A stretch of 64,000 nt of DNA from contig NZ_JXQZ01000039.1 of the NCBI RefSeq assembly GCF_000878135.1, forward strand, positions 27,358-91,357. Direction: 5' to 3'. Source of the DNA: Frigoribacterium sp. MEB024 (GTDB lineage: Bacteria; Actinomycetota; Actinomycetes; Actinomycetales; Microbacteriaceae). A program made the translations under genes and the position numbers. Under the pieces are notes generated by a model, which saw only the letters and a program-made list of their open reading frames with translations, ran no database searches and was not told where the DNA came from. Below are positions 1 to 8,225 of this stretch, one piece after another (the stretch's first letter is position 1; every line of letters starts with the position of its first letter).

Positions 1-1967
1 TTGTCGTACGTCTGCAGGATCGGGTCGCTGGTGTCCCACGCGTAGAGCTTGACCGAACCGTCGTAGGCGTCGACCGTGGCCTTCACCGAGTTGCGGATGT
101 AGTTGATGTTGTTCGACGCGTACACCGGGCGGTCGTTGTACGTGTCGGCGATCGCGTCCGACAACGCCTGCGGCTTCGAGTACGGGTACTCGTTCGTCGT
201 CGTGTATCCGTCGACGATCCAGACGACCTTGCCGTCGACGACGGAGGGGTACGGCGCGCTGTCGATCGTGAGGTAGGGAGCCACCTTCTGGACGCGTTCG
301 GTGGGGTCGCGGTCGTAGAGGATCTGCGACTGGTCGTTCACGGCGTCCGACAGGAAGATCTGCTCGGACTGGAACTTGATGGCGTAGATGAGCTTCTTGA
401 AGACGTTGTCGAGCTTGGGCCCACCGTTGCCCTCGAAGGTCGTCGTCTCGTTCGTGCCGTTGTCGTTGCTGCCCGACGGGTAGTCGAGCTCGATGTCGTT
501 GCCGCCGTCGCCACCCACGATCGAGTAGGTCGGCGACTCCTGGCCGAAGTAGATCCGCGGCTCGTAGTCCCCGGCGTCGCCGAGGGCGCCCGTCACGGGG
601 ATGCCGGACTCGAGGAAGACGGGCTGGCCGTCCGCGGACCGCTGGTTGCCGTACGCCGCCACCACGCCGTAGCCGTGGGTGTAGACGAAGGTCGTGTTGT
701 AGGGGGTCGCCGAGTTGCCGAGCTGCGAGGTGTTCAGCTCGCGCACGGCGATGACCGTGTCTTGCACGTTGCCGTCGATCGTGTACCGGTCGACCGCGAG
801 CTGCTCGGGGAAGCTGTAGTACTGGCGGTACTGCTGGAGCTGGGCGAAGGCGTCGGTCACGAGCGCGGGGTCGATGATGCGGATGTTGGCGGTGGTGACG
901 GCATCGCCGGCCAGGGCCCCGGCCTCGGCGTCGGACTTGGCGTCGTAGGTCTGCTCCTCGACGTCGGCCACGCCGTAGGCCTCACGCGTCGCCTGGATGT
1001 TGCGCTCGATGTACGGCGACTCGACCGTCCGTTCGCTGGGCTCCACCGTGAACCGCTGGACGATCCAGGGGTAGATGCCACCGACGATGATGCTGATGAT
1101 GATGAGCGCGGCCGTGCCGATCACCGGCAGGCGCCAGCGCCCGACGATCGAGGTCACGATGAACAGGATCGCGACGACGACGGCGATCCCGGCGAGGATC
1201 TGCTTGCCGGGGATGCCCGCGTTGACGTCGGTGTACGTGGCACCCGTGAGCAACTTGTTGGTGCCGTCGGAGAGCGTCGCGTACTGGTCGAGCCAGAGGC
1301 TGACGCCCTGCAGCAGGAGGTAGACGGCGGCGGTGACGGCCAGCTGGATGCGCGCGATCTTGGAGATGCGCACCTCGCGCCCGGTGAAGCGCAGGGCCCC
1401 GTAGAGGTAGCTGGTCGCGACGGCGGCGATGCCGGCGATGAGGACGACGGCCGAGGCGAAGCCGACCGCTGCCTGGTAGAGCGGCAGCTCGAAGACGTAG
1501 AACCCGATGTCGAGCCCGAACTGCGCGTCGGTCCGCCCGAAGGGGGTGCGGTTGATCCACTCGAGGACGGTCTGCCACTGCGTCGACGTGGCGATGCCGG
1601 CGAAGAGGCCGAGCACGGCGGGGACGCCGATGACGACGGCACGTCGAAGGGGCTCGATGACCTGCTGGTAGCGATCGAGCTGCGAGTTCAACTTGGCGTA
1701 CACGGGGCGGAACCGAAAAGCCACTTCGATGCTGACGTAGACCGGCACCGCCATGGCCACGAAGCCCACCGCGAACATCACGAGGCGTGCGATCCACTGC
1801 GTCGTCAGCACCCCCGTGAACCCGAGCTGCTGGTACCAGAGGTAGTCCGTCAGCAGCGACGAGAAGATGAAGAAGGCGATGACCAGGGCGGCGAGGACGG
1901 CCACCGTGACCAAGACGGGCAATCGGGGCGAGCGTCGTGCGGTTCGCGACGATGCGGGTGACGTCAA
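1..1967 (-). CDS. UPF0182 family large membrane protein (C-terminus cut by window edge)
   Basis: Integral membrane protein of the UPF0182 (COG1615) family, function unknown. 655 residues are visible; the family is usually nearer 1000, so the C-terminal third lies outside the window. The first hydrophobic helix is at about residues 17-38, followed by about six more up to residue 285, then a long soluble, presumably extracytoplasmic domain with aromatic and acidic stretches. The start is TTG at 1965-1967: an in-frame stop at 2028-2030 precedes it, no ATG or GTG lies between them, and AGGAG sits seven bases upstream. It is divergent from nothing; the next gene leftwards in transcription order is the PDZ protease on the same strand. 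Confidence 0.9.
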   Translation of the reverse strand, partial: MTSPASSRTARRSPRLPVLVTVAVLAALVIAFFIFSSLLTDYLWYQQLGFTGVLTTQWIARLVMFAVGFVAMAVPVYVSIEVAFRFRPVYAKLNSQLDRYQQVIEPLRRAVVIGVPAVLGLFAGIATSTQWQTVLEWINRTPFGRTDAQFGLDIGFYVFELPLYQAAVGFASAVVLIAGIAAVATSYLYGALRFTGREVRISKIARIQLAVTAAVYLLLQGVSLWLDQYATLSDGTNKLLTGATYTDVNAGIPGKQILAGIAVVVAILFIVTSIVGRWRLPVIGTAALIIISIIVGGIYPWIVQRFTVEPSERTVESPYIERNIQATREAYGVADVEEQTYDAKSDAEAGALAGDAVTTANIRIIDPALVTDAFAQLQQYRQYYSFPEQLAVDRYTIDGNVQDTVIAVRELNTSQLGNSATPYNTTFVYTHGYGVVAAYGNQRSADGQPVFLESGIPVTGALGDAGDYEPRIYFGQESPTYSIVGGDGGNDIELDYPSGSNDNGTNETTTFEGNGGPKLDNVFKKLIYAIKFQSEQIFLSDAVNDQSQILYDRDPTERVQKVAPYLTIDSAPYPSVVDGKVVWIVDGYTTTNEYPYSKPQALSDAIADTYNDRPVYASNNINYIRNSVKATVDAYDGSVKLYAWDTSDPILQTYD

Positions 1968-2067
1968 GGGTGTGCTCCTGGCTGACGGGGACGTGGACGG
2001 CCATCCTACGTGTCGAGCCTGGCCGCCTCAGCGTCTCCTTCTCAGCTTTGCGTGGGCTGCACGAACC

Positions 2068-3180
2068 CTATCGACCGGCCGTACAGGTGGGCAGCGACGA
2101 CGTGTCGCCCCCGCCCGCGACCGTCTCGAGCGCCGTCACCGCGTCGTCCAAGGTCTCGACGGAGTAGACGTCCAACCCGGAAGGCACGTTCCCGACGACC
2201 TCGGAGCAGTTCGTGGACGGTGCGAGGAAGACGGTCGCCCCGGCGTCACGGGCACCGTAGAGCTTCTGTCGGATGCCCCCGATGGCTCCGACCTCGCCCG
2301 AAGCCGTGATCGTCCCCGTGCCCGCGACCTTCTCGCCGCCGGTGAGCTCGCCCGGAGTCGTCTTGTCGATGATCCCGAGCGCGAACATCATGCCGGCGCT
2401 CGGCCCGCCGACCTGGTCGAGCTTCAGGGTCACGTCGAAGGGATACGTGTAGTCCACGCTGACCCCGACCCCGAGCAGCGGCGTGCCGTCGACCTCTTGC
2501 GGGGTGACCTCCTCGGTCACGCTCGTCCCCGCCCGGTCGACGACGACCTCGGCGGGCGTCGACGCGCCGTTCGCCGCGACGAGGCCGCGGAGGACGTCCA
2601 CGTCCGCATCGGTGGCGAGACTCGTCCCGTTGACGCTCACCAGGACGTCGCCCTCGCGCAGGACGCCTTCGGCCGGGCTGCCCTGGGAGACCTGGCTGAC
2701 CGTCACGGCGCTGGGGATGGCGTACCCCTCGTGGATCAGCGCCGCGGCGATCGCGGACTTCTGCGAGTTCTGCATGTCCACGGCGTTCTGCTCGTCGACC
2801 TGGTCGTTCGACACCCCCGACGGGTACACGGCCTCGACCGGGATGACCGAACGGCTGCGATCCGCCCAGGCACGGACGACGTCGACCCACCCCGGCCGGA
2901 CGTCCTGGTTGCCCTGGACGCTGACGGTCAGCAGGTCGAGCGTGCCGCTGGTGGGATAGGTCTCGTGGCCCGAGACGGTGATGAGCGGCTGAGACGAGCC
3001 CTCGTACTCGGCGCTGCCCAAGGTGTCGAACACCGGGCCGGGCTGCTCGATCAGGTACGGCCCCGGCAGCAGGCTCAGGACGACCGCCGAGACAACGGCC
3101 ACGCCCAGGAGGGGCCAGCCGACCCGACCCGCACGGCGAGCGGACGACGGGGAGGTGCGCGGGGGCGTGAAGAAGGCCAC
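2068..3180 (-). CDS. PDZ domain-containing Lon-type serine protease (YlbL-like)
   Basis: Membrane-anchored protease of 370 residues. A single N-terminal helix (about residues 22-40) anchors it, a PDZ domain lies near residues 155-225, and a Lon-like S16 protease domain follows. The Ser-Lys dyad is recognisable: Ser261 in the GGPSAG motif and Lys306 in GGIRQK. The domain order matches YlbL-type proteins of Gram-positive bacteria, which act on the outer face of the membrane; substrates are unknown. The start is GTG with AAGGA about seven bases upstream. Transcribed away from the DUF2342 gene; the 100-bp gap ahead of it may feed on the UPF0182 gene. Confidence 0.93.
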   Translation of the reverse strand: MAFFTPPRTSPSSARRAGRVGWPLLGVAVVSAVVLSLLPGPYLIEQPGPVFDTLGSAEYEGSSQPLITVSGHETYPTSGTLDLLTVSVQGNQDVRPGWVDVVRAWADRSRSVIPVEAVYPSGVSNDQVDEQNAVDMQNSQKSAIAAALIHEGYAIPSAVTVSQVSQGSPAEGVLREGDVLVSVNGTSLATDADVDVLRGLVAANGASTPAEVVVDRAGTSVTEEVTPQEVDGTPLLGVGVSVDYTYPFDVTLKLDQVGGPSAGMMFALGIIDKTTPGELTGGEKVAGTGTITASGEVGAIGGIRQKLYGARDAGATVFLAPSTNCSEVVGNVPSGLDVYSVETLDDAVTALETVAGGGDTSSLPTCTAGR

Positions 3181-3205
3181 GGAGGGTCCTTTCGGGATCG
3201 GCCGG

Positions 3206-3218
3206 GGAGGCGCGGGTC
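3206..3218 (+). repeat. 13-bp polar motif GGAGGCGCGGGTC, copy 1
   Basis: Exact copy in the divergent gap between the PDZ protease and the DUF2342 gene, so not explained by protein coding. Confidence 0.7.
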
Positions 3219-3289
3219 GCGTTCGCCACGAGCGGAGCGTCGGCCCCGGGGCGGTGGCCGAATCCCAGGATCTTCGTGCGGCCAGCAGC

Positions 3290-3295
3290 TAGCGT
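3290..3295 (+). promoter_or_regulatory. Putative -10 element (TAGCGT), leaderless start
   Basis: A TANNNT hexamer ends seven bases before the ATG at 3303, so the transcript would begin at or next to the start codon. No Shine-Dalgarno sequence is seen. No convincing -35. Confidence 0.4.
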
Positions 3296-3302
3296 AGTCA
3301 GC

Positions 3303-4697
3303 ATGACCGATGATTCGCCGCGCGGGCCTGAGGACGAGTTCCGTGACATGCTGCGGCAGTTCCTGTCCGGCGGTTCCGAGATCGATCCGTCACAGCTCGC
3401 CGGGGCCGCGGGGCTGCCCGACGACCCGGCTTTCGTGGCTCGACTCATGAGCCAACTGCAGAACGCCGTCAACAGCAGCGGTGACGGCATCGACTGGTCG
3501 ATCGCCACCGAGCAGGCGACCGCCGTGGGCACCCAGACCGCCGTCGCACCGACTGCCGCCGAGACCGCCGCCCTCGAGCAGGCCTTCCACGTCGCCGCGC
3601 TGTGGCTCGACGACGTCACGTTCGTGGCCGAGCTCACCGCCACGCCGCGCTTGGTAACCCGGGCCGAGTGGGCCCGCCTGACCATGCCCGTGTGGAGCCA
3701 GCTCGCCGAGCCCGTGGCCACGTCGATCGCCGACTCGCTCACCGGTGTGCTCAGCGAACAGGCTCCCGAAGAGATGCGCTCGATGCTCGCCGGGGCCAGC
3801 AAGGTCATGCGGAGCGTCGGGGGCACGCTCTTCGCCATGCAGCTCGGCCAGGTCGTGGGTCAGCTCTCGACCGAGGTCGTGTCCGGTGGTGACGTCGGCA
3901 TCCCCCTGCTCGACGAGCAGCAGGCCGCGCTGCTCCCCCAGAACGTCGCCGCCTTCGGCGAGGGTCTCGACATCGAGGCCGACCAGGTGCAGCTCTACCT
4001 CGCGGTGCGCGAGCTCGCCCACGCCCGCCTGTTCCGCCACGCGCGATGGCTGCGGCTGCATCTCATCTCGTCCATCCGCGAGTTCGCCCAGGGCATCCGC
4101 ATCGACACGTCCCGGCTCGAAGAGCTCGCGGTCGACTTCGATCCCTCGAGCCCCGGCGAGTTGCAAGAGGCGATGAAGAGCGGTGCCCTCATCCCCCCGA
4201 AGACCGACGAGCAGCTCGCCGCCCTCGCCCGCCTCGAGACGACGCTCGCCCTGATCGAGGGCTGGGTCGACGTCGTGACCGCCCAGGCCACGGCGCGCCT
4301 CCCGAAGTCCGCGGCGATCGCCGAGACGGTGCGCCGGCGTCGTGCCGCCGGTGGGCCTGCCGAGTCGGCCTTCTCCACCCTGGTCGGCCTCGAGCTGCGT
4401 CCGCGACGACTCCGCGAGGCGGCCGTCCTCTGGCAGACCGTGTCCGACGCCGTCGGGGCCGAACGTCGAGACGACCTCTGGTCGCATCCCGACATCGTGC
4501 CCACCAGCGCCGACGTCGACGACCCCCAGGCCCTCGTGGCTCGACTGACGTCGAACGAGCCCGCCTTCGACGACGTCGACCAGGCGATCCAGGACCTGCT
4601 CGACGACACCACCGACGATCGTCCCCGCGAGGGTGACGACGGATCGGCGACCGAGCCGGGCGAGTCGGGGCCCGACCCGGACGCCCCCCGGTCCTGA
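3303..4697 (+). CDS. DUF2342 / zinc-dependent metalloprotease family protein
   Basis: 464-residue protein of the actinobacterial DUF2342 family, variously named zinc-dependent metalloprotease or F420-biosynthesis-associated hydrolase. A helical core includes the family signature around RELAHARLFRHARWL, where a HExxH-like motif would be expected; I see no canonical HExxH, so catalytic activity is not established. The last 50 residues are acidic, low-complexity and probably disordered. ATG 3303 was chosen over an in-frame start at 3276 because the putative -10 and the family N-terminus fit it. Function unknown. Confidence 0.85.
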   Translation: MTDDSPRGPEDEFRDMLRQFLSGGSEIDPSQLAGAAGLPDDPAFVARLMSQLQNAVNSSGDGIDWSIATEQATAVGTQTAVAPTAAETAALEQAFHVAALWLDDVTFVAELTATPRLVTRAEWARLTMPVWSQLAEPVATSIADSLTGVLSEQAPEEMRSMLAGASKVMRSVGGTLFAMQLGQVVGQLSTEVVSGGDVGIPLLDEQQAALLPQNVAAFGEGLDIEADQVQLYLAVRELAHARLFRHARWLRLHLISSIREFAQGIRIDTSRLEELAVDFDPSSPGELQEAMKSGALIPPKTDEQLAALARLETTLALIEGWVDVVTAQATARLPKSAAIAETVRRRRAAGGPAESAFSTLVGLELRPRRLREAAVLWQTVSDAVGAERRDDLWSHPDIVPTSADVDDPQALVARLTSNEPAFDDVDQAIQDLLDDTTDDRPREGDDGSATEPGESGPDPDAPRS

Positions 4698-4773
4698 GAC
4701 CTCGCGTCACGTCGATCCACGGTCGCCTGTGGACAACCTCTGATCCACCCCGGCTCCACGGCATGATCGGACG

Positions 4774-5646
4774 ATGCCTCTCGTCCTCGATCCCCGAACA
4801 CCCGTCGTCTGGCGTGATCCGTCGACCCTCCAGGTCGGCGTCGATCGCCCGACGCTCGTCCTGAGTCCGGTCAGCAGGCTCGACGAGCGCGTGGTCGCCG
4901 CCGTCGCCGCGGGCCACGGCGCAGGCGGGCTGCCCACCCTCGTCGCCCATCTCGGTCTCGACCGCGCCGCGGTCGAGGCCTCGGTCGAGCGCCTGCGGCC
5001 CGCGCTGGACGGCGACATCCAGCCGATCGTCCCACCGTCCGTCCTCGTCGGTGGGCCGGGCCCGGTGGCCGACGCCGTCGCGCGCCTCCTGGGCTCCTGC
5101 GGGGCAGACGTCCGTCGGGCCCACGCCGACCTGCCGCCCCCGAGGAACACCACCGGCGTCCTGGTCGGCGGGCACGTCGTCGACCCCGGAGTGGTCCGAG
5201 AGTGGGTGCGGTCCGACCTGACGCACCTCGTCGTGCGACTGGGCGATCGTCATGCGCGGATCGGGCCCGTGACGGTGCCCGGCGCGACGGCCTGCGCCCG
5301 GTGTCTCGACCTCTGCGCCGGCGAGGCCGACCGCGCCTGGCCCGCGATCGCCGGTCAGCTGAGCGCTCGTCCCCTCACCGCGCCTCCGCTGCTGTCCGTC
5401 CACGAGGTCGCCACGAGAGCCGCCCGTCGTCTGTGGTCGCGTCTGAGCGGTGCGGCCGGCACACCGGACGACTCCGAGGTCGAGTCGATCTCGATCGCCG
5501 AAGGTCTCGTCACTCGCGCGAACGTGGCGCCCCACCCGGAGTGCGGGTGCGCAGCTCTTCCACGAACCGGCTCGCGCGCCGTTCGCCGCCGCGTCCCTGC
5601 CCCGATCGGCTCCACGACAGCCGCAGCCGCTCACGCGCCCTCGTGA
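4774..5646 (+). CDS. ThiF/cyclodehydratase-like protein (TOMM leader-binding type), orphan
   Basis: 290 residues. An N-terminal helical part (1-85) precedes a nucleotide-fold-like segment beginning GGPGPVADA (93-101). Two cysteine pairs, Cys174/Cys177 (CARC) and Cys257/Cys259 (CGC), form a likely structural zinc site, as in E1-like and cyclodehydratase C proteins. Similar actinobacterial proteins are labelled TOMM precursor leader peptide-binding protein, but no YcaO, dehydrogenase or precursor peptide gene is nearby, so a peptide-modifying role is doubtful here. Its last 137 bp overlap the 3' end of the convergent uvrD2-like gene. The family is recognised; the role is not. Confidence 0.65.
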   Translation: MPLVLDPRTPVVWRDPSTLQVGVDRPTLVLSPVSRLDERVVAAVAAGHGAGGLPTLVAHLGLDRAAVEASVERLRPALDGDIQPIVPPSVLVGGPGPVADAVARLLGSCGADVRRAHADLPPPRNTTGVLVGGHVVDPGVVREWVRSDLTHLVVRLGDRHARIGPVTVPGATACARCLDLCAGEADRAWPAIAGQLSARPLTAPPLLSVHEVATRAARRLWSRLSGAAGTPDDSEVESISIAEGLVTRANVAPHPECGCAALPRTGSRAVRRRVPAPIGSTTAAAAHAPS

Positions 5647-7222
5647 CGCCGACGTACAAGAGGCGGCGTTCCTCGTCGATCGCCGCGTCGTCCTTCGCGT
5701 AGCTGATCGGGACGAGGCCCTCGCTCAGTCCGATCAGGTACACGCTGCGCCATTCGAGCCCCTTGGCCGAGTGCAACGTCGCCAGGGTGACCGCGGCCAT
5801 CGTCGGCTCGTGTTGCCCGGCCTGGCGGGCGAAGAGCTCGTCGACGAACTGGCGGAGGGTCGTCCCGGGCGCCGACGCCTCGGCCAGGCCCATGATCGTG
5901 TTCAAGGACTCCCACCGGTCGCGGATCGCGCCTCTCTGGTCGGGAGCGTCCTGCGTCCAGCCGAGCGACCGCAGGACGTCACTGACGGTCTTGAAGAGCG
6001 GCTCGCCCACGATGCTGACCGCCGCGCCCTTCATCATCATCAGGGCCTCTTTCACCTCGCGCAGCTCGAAGAACCGCGTCGCACCGTGGATGCGGGTCGA
6101 CACGCCGACGTCGGCGAGTGCGCGCTCGATCGCCGCGGCCTGGACGTTGACCCGGTACAGGACGGCGATCTCTTCCGGGGCGACGCCCGAGCGGATCTCG
6201 TCGGCGATCGTCTCGGCGACGCCCCGGGCCTCGGCCGAATCGCTGGCGTACTCGGTCACGGGTGGCACGGGCCCCGTCGTCTCGACGGCCGGGTGGAGGT
6301 GCAATGCGCCCGGCCGACCCCGCATGAGCTGGTTGGCCGTGTCGACGATCTGCCGCGACGATCGGTAGTTCTGCTCGAGACGGACGACCGTGGCGTCGTC
6401 GTAGCGCGCGCCGAACCCGAGCAGGTAGTCCGACGACGCGCCCGCGAACGAGTAGATGGTCTGGCTGGCGTCGCCGACGACGCAGAGGTCGTTCCGACCG
6501 CCGAGCCAGAGGTCGAGCAGGTCTTGCTGCAGCGGCGAGACGTCCTGGTACTCGTCCACGACGAAGAAGCGGTACTGCTCGTGCACCTGCTGGGCCACGC
6601 GCGGCTCGAGTTCGAGCATGCCGACCGTCGCGAGCAGGACGTCCTCGAAGTCGAGCTGGCGCCGTTCGTCCTTGACGGCCTCGTAGGCCCGGTGCAGGTC
6701 GACGGCCTTCTCGACGCTGATCGAGGGCGGCAGCGACCTGCCCGGCAAGGCCTTCGCGTAGTCCTCGAGGGTGAGCCGCGAGACCTTGCGCCACTCGATC
6801 TCGGCCGCGAGGTCTCGCAAGGCCGCCGTGTCGATCTTGAGACGCAACGACTCGGCGGCGTGGGCGAGCGCCTTGGCCTTGCTGTCGAGGAGGCGCGGCA
6901 TCTGACCGCCCATCGTCTGCGGCCAGAAATAGGACAGCTGGGACAGCGCCGAGGCGTGGAAGGTGCGAGCCGAGACTCCCCCGGCACCCAGGTGACGCAA
7001 CCGACCACGCAGTTCGGCGGCCGCCCGTGAGGTGAAGGTCAGCGCCATCACGCGGTTCGGCGCGTAGACACCCGTGGCGACCCCGTAGGCGATGCGGTGC
7101 GTGATGGCGCGGGTCTTGCCCGTCCCGGCACCCGCGAGCAGGCACACGGGACCGAGCAGCTTGGACGCCGCCCGGCGCTGCTGCTCGTCGAGCCCCGCGA
7201 TCAGGTCGGCGGCCTCGCTCAC
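5510..7222 (-). CDS. uvrD2: UvrD/Rep-family ATP-dependent DNA helicase (UvrD2-like)
   Basis: Superfamily 1A 3'-5' DNA helicase of 570 residues. Walker A is AGAGTGKT (30-37), motif II is VVDEYQDVSPLQQ, and the C-terminal motifs end with VTRARERLRLSW. Its position beside nudC and adnAB matches actinobacterial uvrD2. Mycobacterial UvrD2 is about 700 residues with a C-terminal HRDC domain and tetracysteine module; this protein stops just after helicase motif VI and has neither. The start is GTG at 7220-7222, overlapping the nudC stop as GTGA, so translation is probably coupled. Probable role: DNA repair or replication restart. Confidence 0.9.
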   Translation of the reverse strand: MSEAADLIAGLDEQQRRAASKLLGPVCLLAGAGTGKTRAITHRIAYGVATGVYAPNRVMALTFTSRAAAELRGRLRHLGAGGVSARTFHASALSQLSYFWPQTMGGQMPRLLDSKAKALAHAAESLRLKIDTAALRDLAAEIEWRKVSRLTLEDYAKALPGRSLPPSISVEKAVDLHRAYEAVKDERRQLDFEDVLLATVGMLELEPRVAQQVHEQYRFFVVDEYQDVSPLQQDLLDLWLGGRNDLCVVGDASQTIYSFAGASSDYLLGFGARYDDATVVRLEQNYRSSRQIVDTANQLMRGRPGALHLHPAVETTGPVPPVTEYASDSAEARGVAETIADEIRSGVAPEEIAVLYRVNVQAAAIERALADVGVSTRIHGATRFFELREVKEALMMMKGAAVSIVGEPLFKTVSDVLRSLGWTQDAPDQRGAIRDRWESLNTIMGLAEASAPGTTLRQFVDELFARQAGQHEPTMAAVTLATLHSAKGLEWRSVYLIGLSEGLVPISYAKDDAAIDEERRLLYVGVTRARERLRLSWSRSGQGRGGERRASRFVEELRTRTPGGAPRSRE

Positions 7223-8151
7223 TGGTCGATCTCGCCGCCGAACCAGTCCTCGATGATCGCACGGGCGATGGACGTGCGCCCCGGCAGGACGATCTCACCG
7301 AGGCCCGCGACCAGCTCGTCCCGGCTGAACCAGCGCAGGTCGAGGATCTCGGCCCCGTCGGGGGTGAGCGTGCCGGGATCATCGGTGTCGACCTCGGCCC
7401 GGAAACCGAGCATGAGGCTCGCCGGGAACGGCCAGGGCTGCGAGCCCAGGTAGCGGGGCGACACGACGTTGATGCCGGACTCCTCGAAGATCTCACGCTG
7501 CACGGCGTGTTCGAGCGATTCGCCGGGCTCGACGAAACCCGCCAGCAACGAGTAACGGTTCTGCTCCCACAGGGCGTTCGACCCGAGCAGGAGGCGGTCG
7601 TCGGCATCGGTCACGCCGACGATGATCGCGGGGTCGGTCCGGGGGAAGATCTCGTGGCCGTCGTCCGGGTCGCGGCGCACCCAGCCCGCCTTGTGGGTGA
7701 CCAGACGCCGACCGGTCCGCGGCGAGAACCGGTGGGAGTCGTGCCAGTTCGCCACGGCGACGGCCTCGACGGCCAGGCCGGCGTCGCGCGCGCTCAACGC
7801 CGTGCCCGACACTCGCGGACTGCCCCAGGCCGAGTCGTCGGCCGCGATCGACTTCGCGCGTTCGTCGTCGAGGAGTGCCGCCAGGACGGGCGTGCCCACG
7901 GGTTCGGCGGCCGAAGGGTCTTTCGAGACGCCGAGGTAGACGTAGTCGTCGGCCGGCGGGACCGACGAGGCCGGCAGCAGAGCCAGGGAATCCGGCGACG
8001 CCATGAGGGTGCGTCCCCGCCAGACCGGCAGCACACGGGTGGCCGCGGAGGCGAGCAGTTCGTCGACGACGCCGGCGCGCTCGCGGGTGAGGTAGTCACG
8101 GTCGACCTGGTGGCGGGACAACGGGAGCCGGGACGTGAGTGGCGAGGACAT
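7219..8151 (-). CDS. nudC: NudC-type NAD(H) pyrophosphatase / RNA deNADding enzyme
   Basis: 310-residue Nudix hydrolase. The Nudix box GX5EX7REUXEEXGU is intact at 205-227 (GFVEPGE...REIFEESGI). The downstream SQPWPFP array (237-243) is the hallmark of NudC, which cleaves NADH and removes NAD caps from RNA. The zinc-ribbon region (about 135-165) has no cysteines: the usual CxxC pairs are replaced by HDSHRFSPRTG and following residues, so it probably does not bind zinc. The start at the MSSPL methionine is preferred to an upstream in-frame codon. First gene of a coupled nudC-uvrD2 pair. Confidence 0.93.
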   Translation of the reverse strand: MSSPLTSRLPLSRHQVDRDYLTRERAGVVDELLASAATRVLPVWRGRTLMASPDSLALLPASSVPPADDYVYLGVSKDPSAAEPVGTPVLAALLDDERAKSIAADDSAWGSPRVSGTALSARDAGLAVEAVAVANWHDSHRFSPRTGRRLVTHKAGWVRRDPDDGHEIFPRTDPAIIVGVTDADDRLLLGSNALWEQNRYSLLAGFVEPGESLEHAVQREIFEESGINVVSPRYLGSQPWPFPASLMLGFRAEVDTDDPGTLTPDGAEILDLRWFSRDELVAGLGEIVLPGRTSIARAIIEDWFGGEIDQ

Positions 8152-8225
8152 CGGACGACCAATCATCGCGAGTTGACAGCGTGGCGCACGGCAGGGCATC
8201 GCGTGCGGCGGCCTACCCTGAGGGC

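Noticed and set aside
675..1961. Long + strand frame of 428 codons over the UPF0182 gene
   Set aside because: Asp/Gly/Arg-rich antisense artefact of high GC; the minus-strand membrane protein fits the family and has a start with a ribosome-binding site.
4774..5646. A RiPP (TOMM) biosynthetic cluster
   Set aside because: Only a single cyclodehydratase-like gene; no YcaO, dehydrogenase, precursor peptide or exporter nearby.
8173..8178. TTGACA as the -35 of the phosphotransferase-like gene
   Set aside because: It lies 35 bases from the TACCCT -10 candidate, and nothing resembling a -10 lies 16-19 bases after it.
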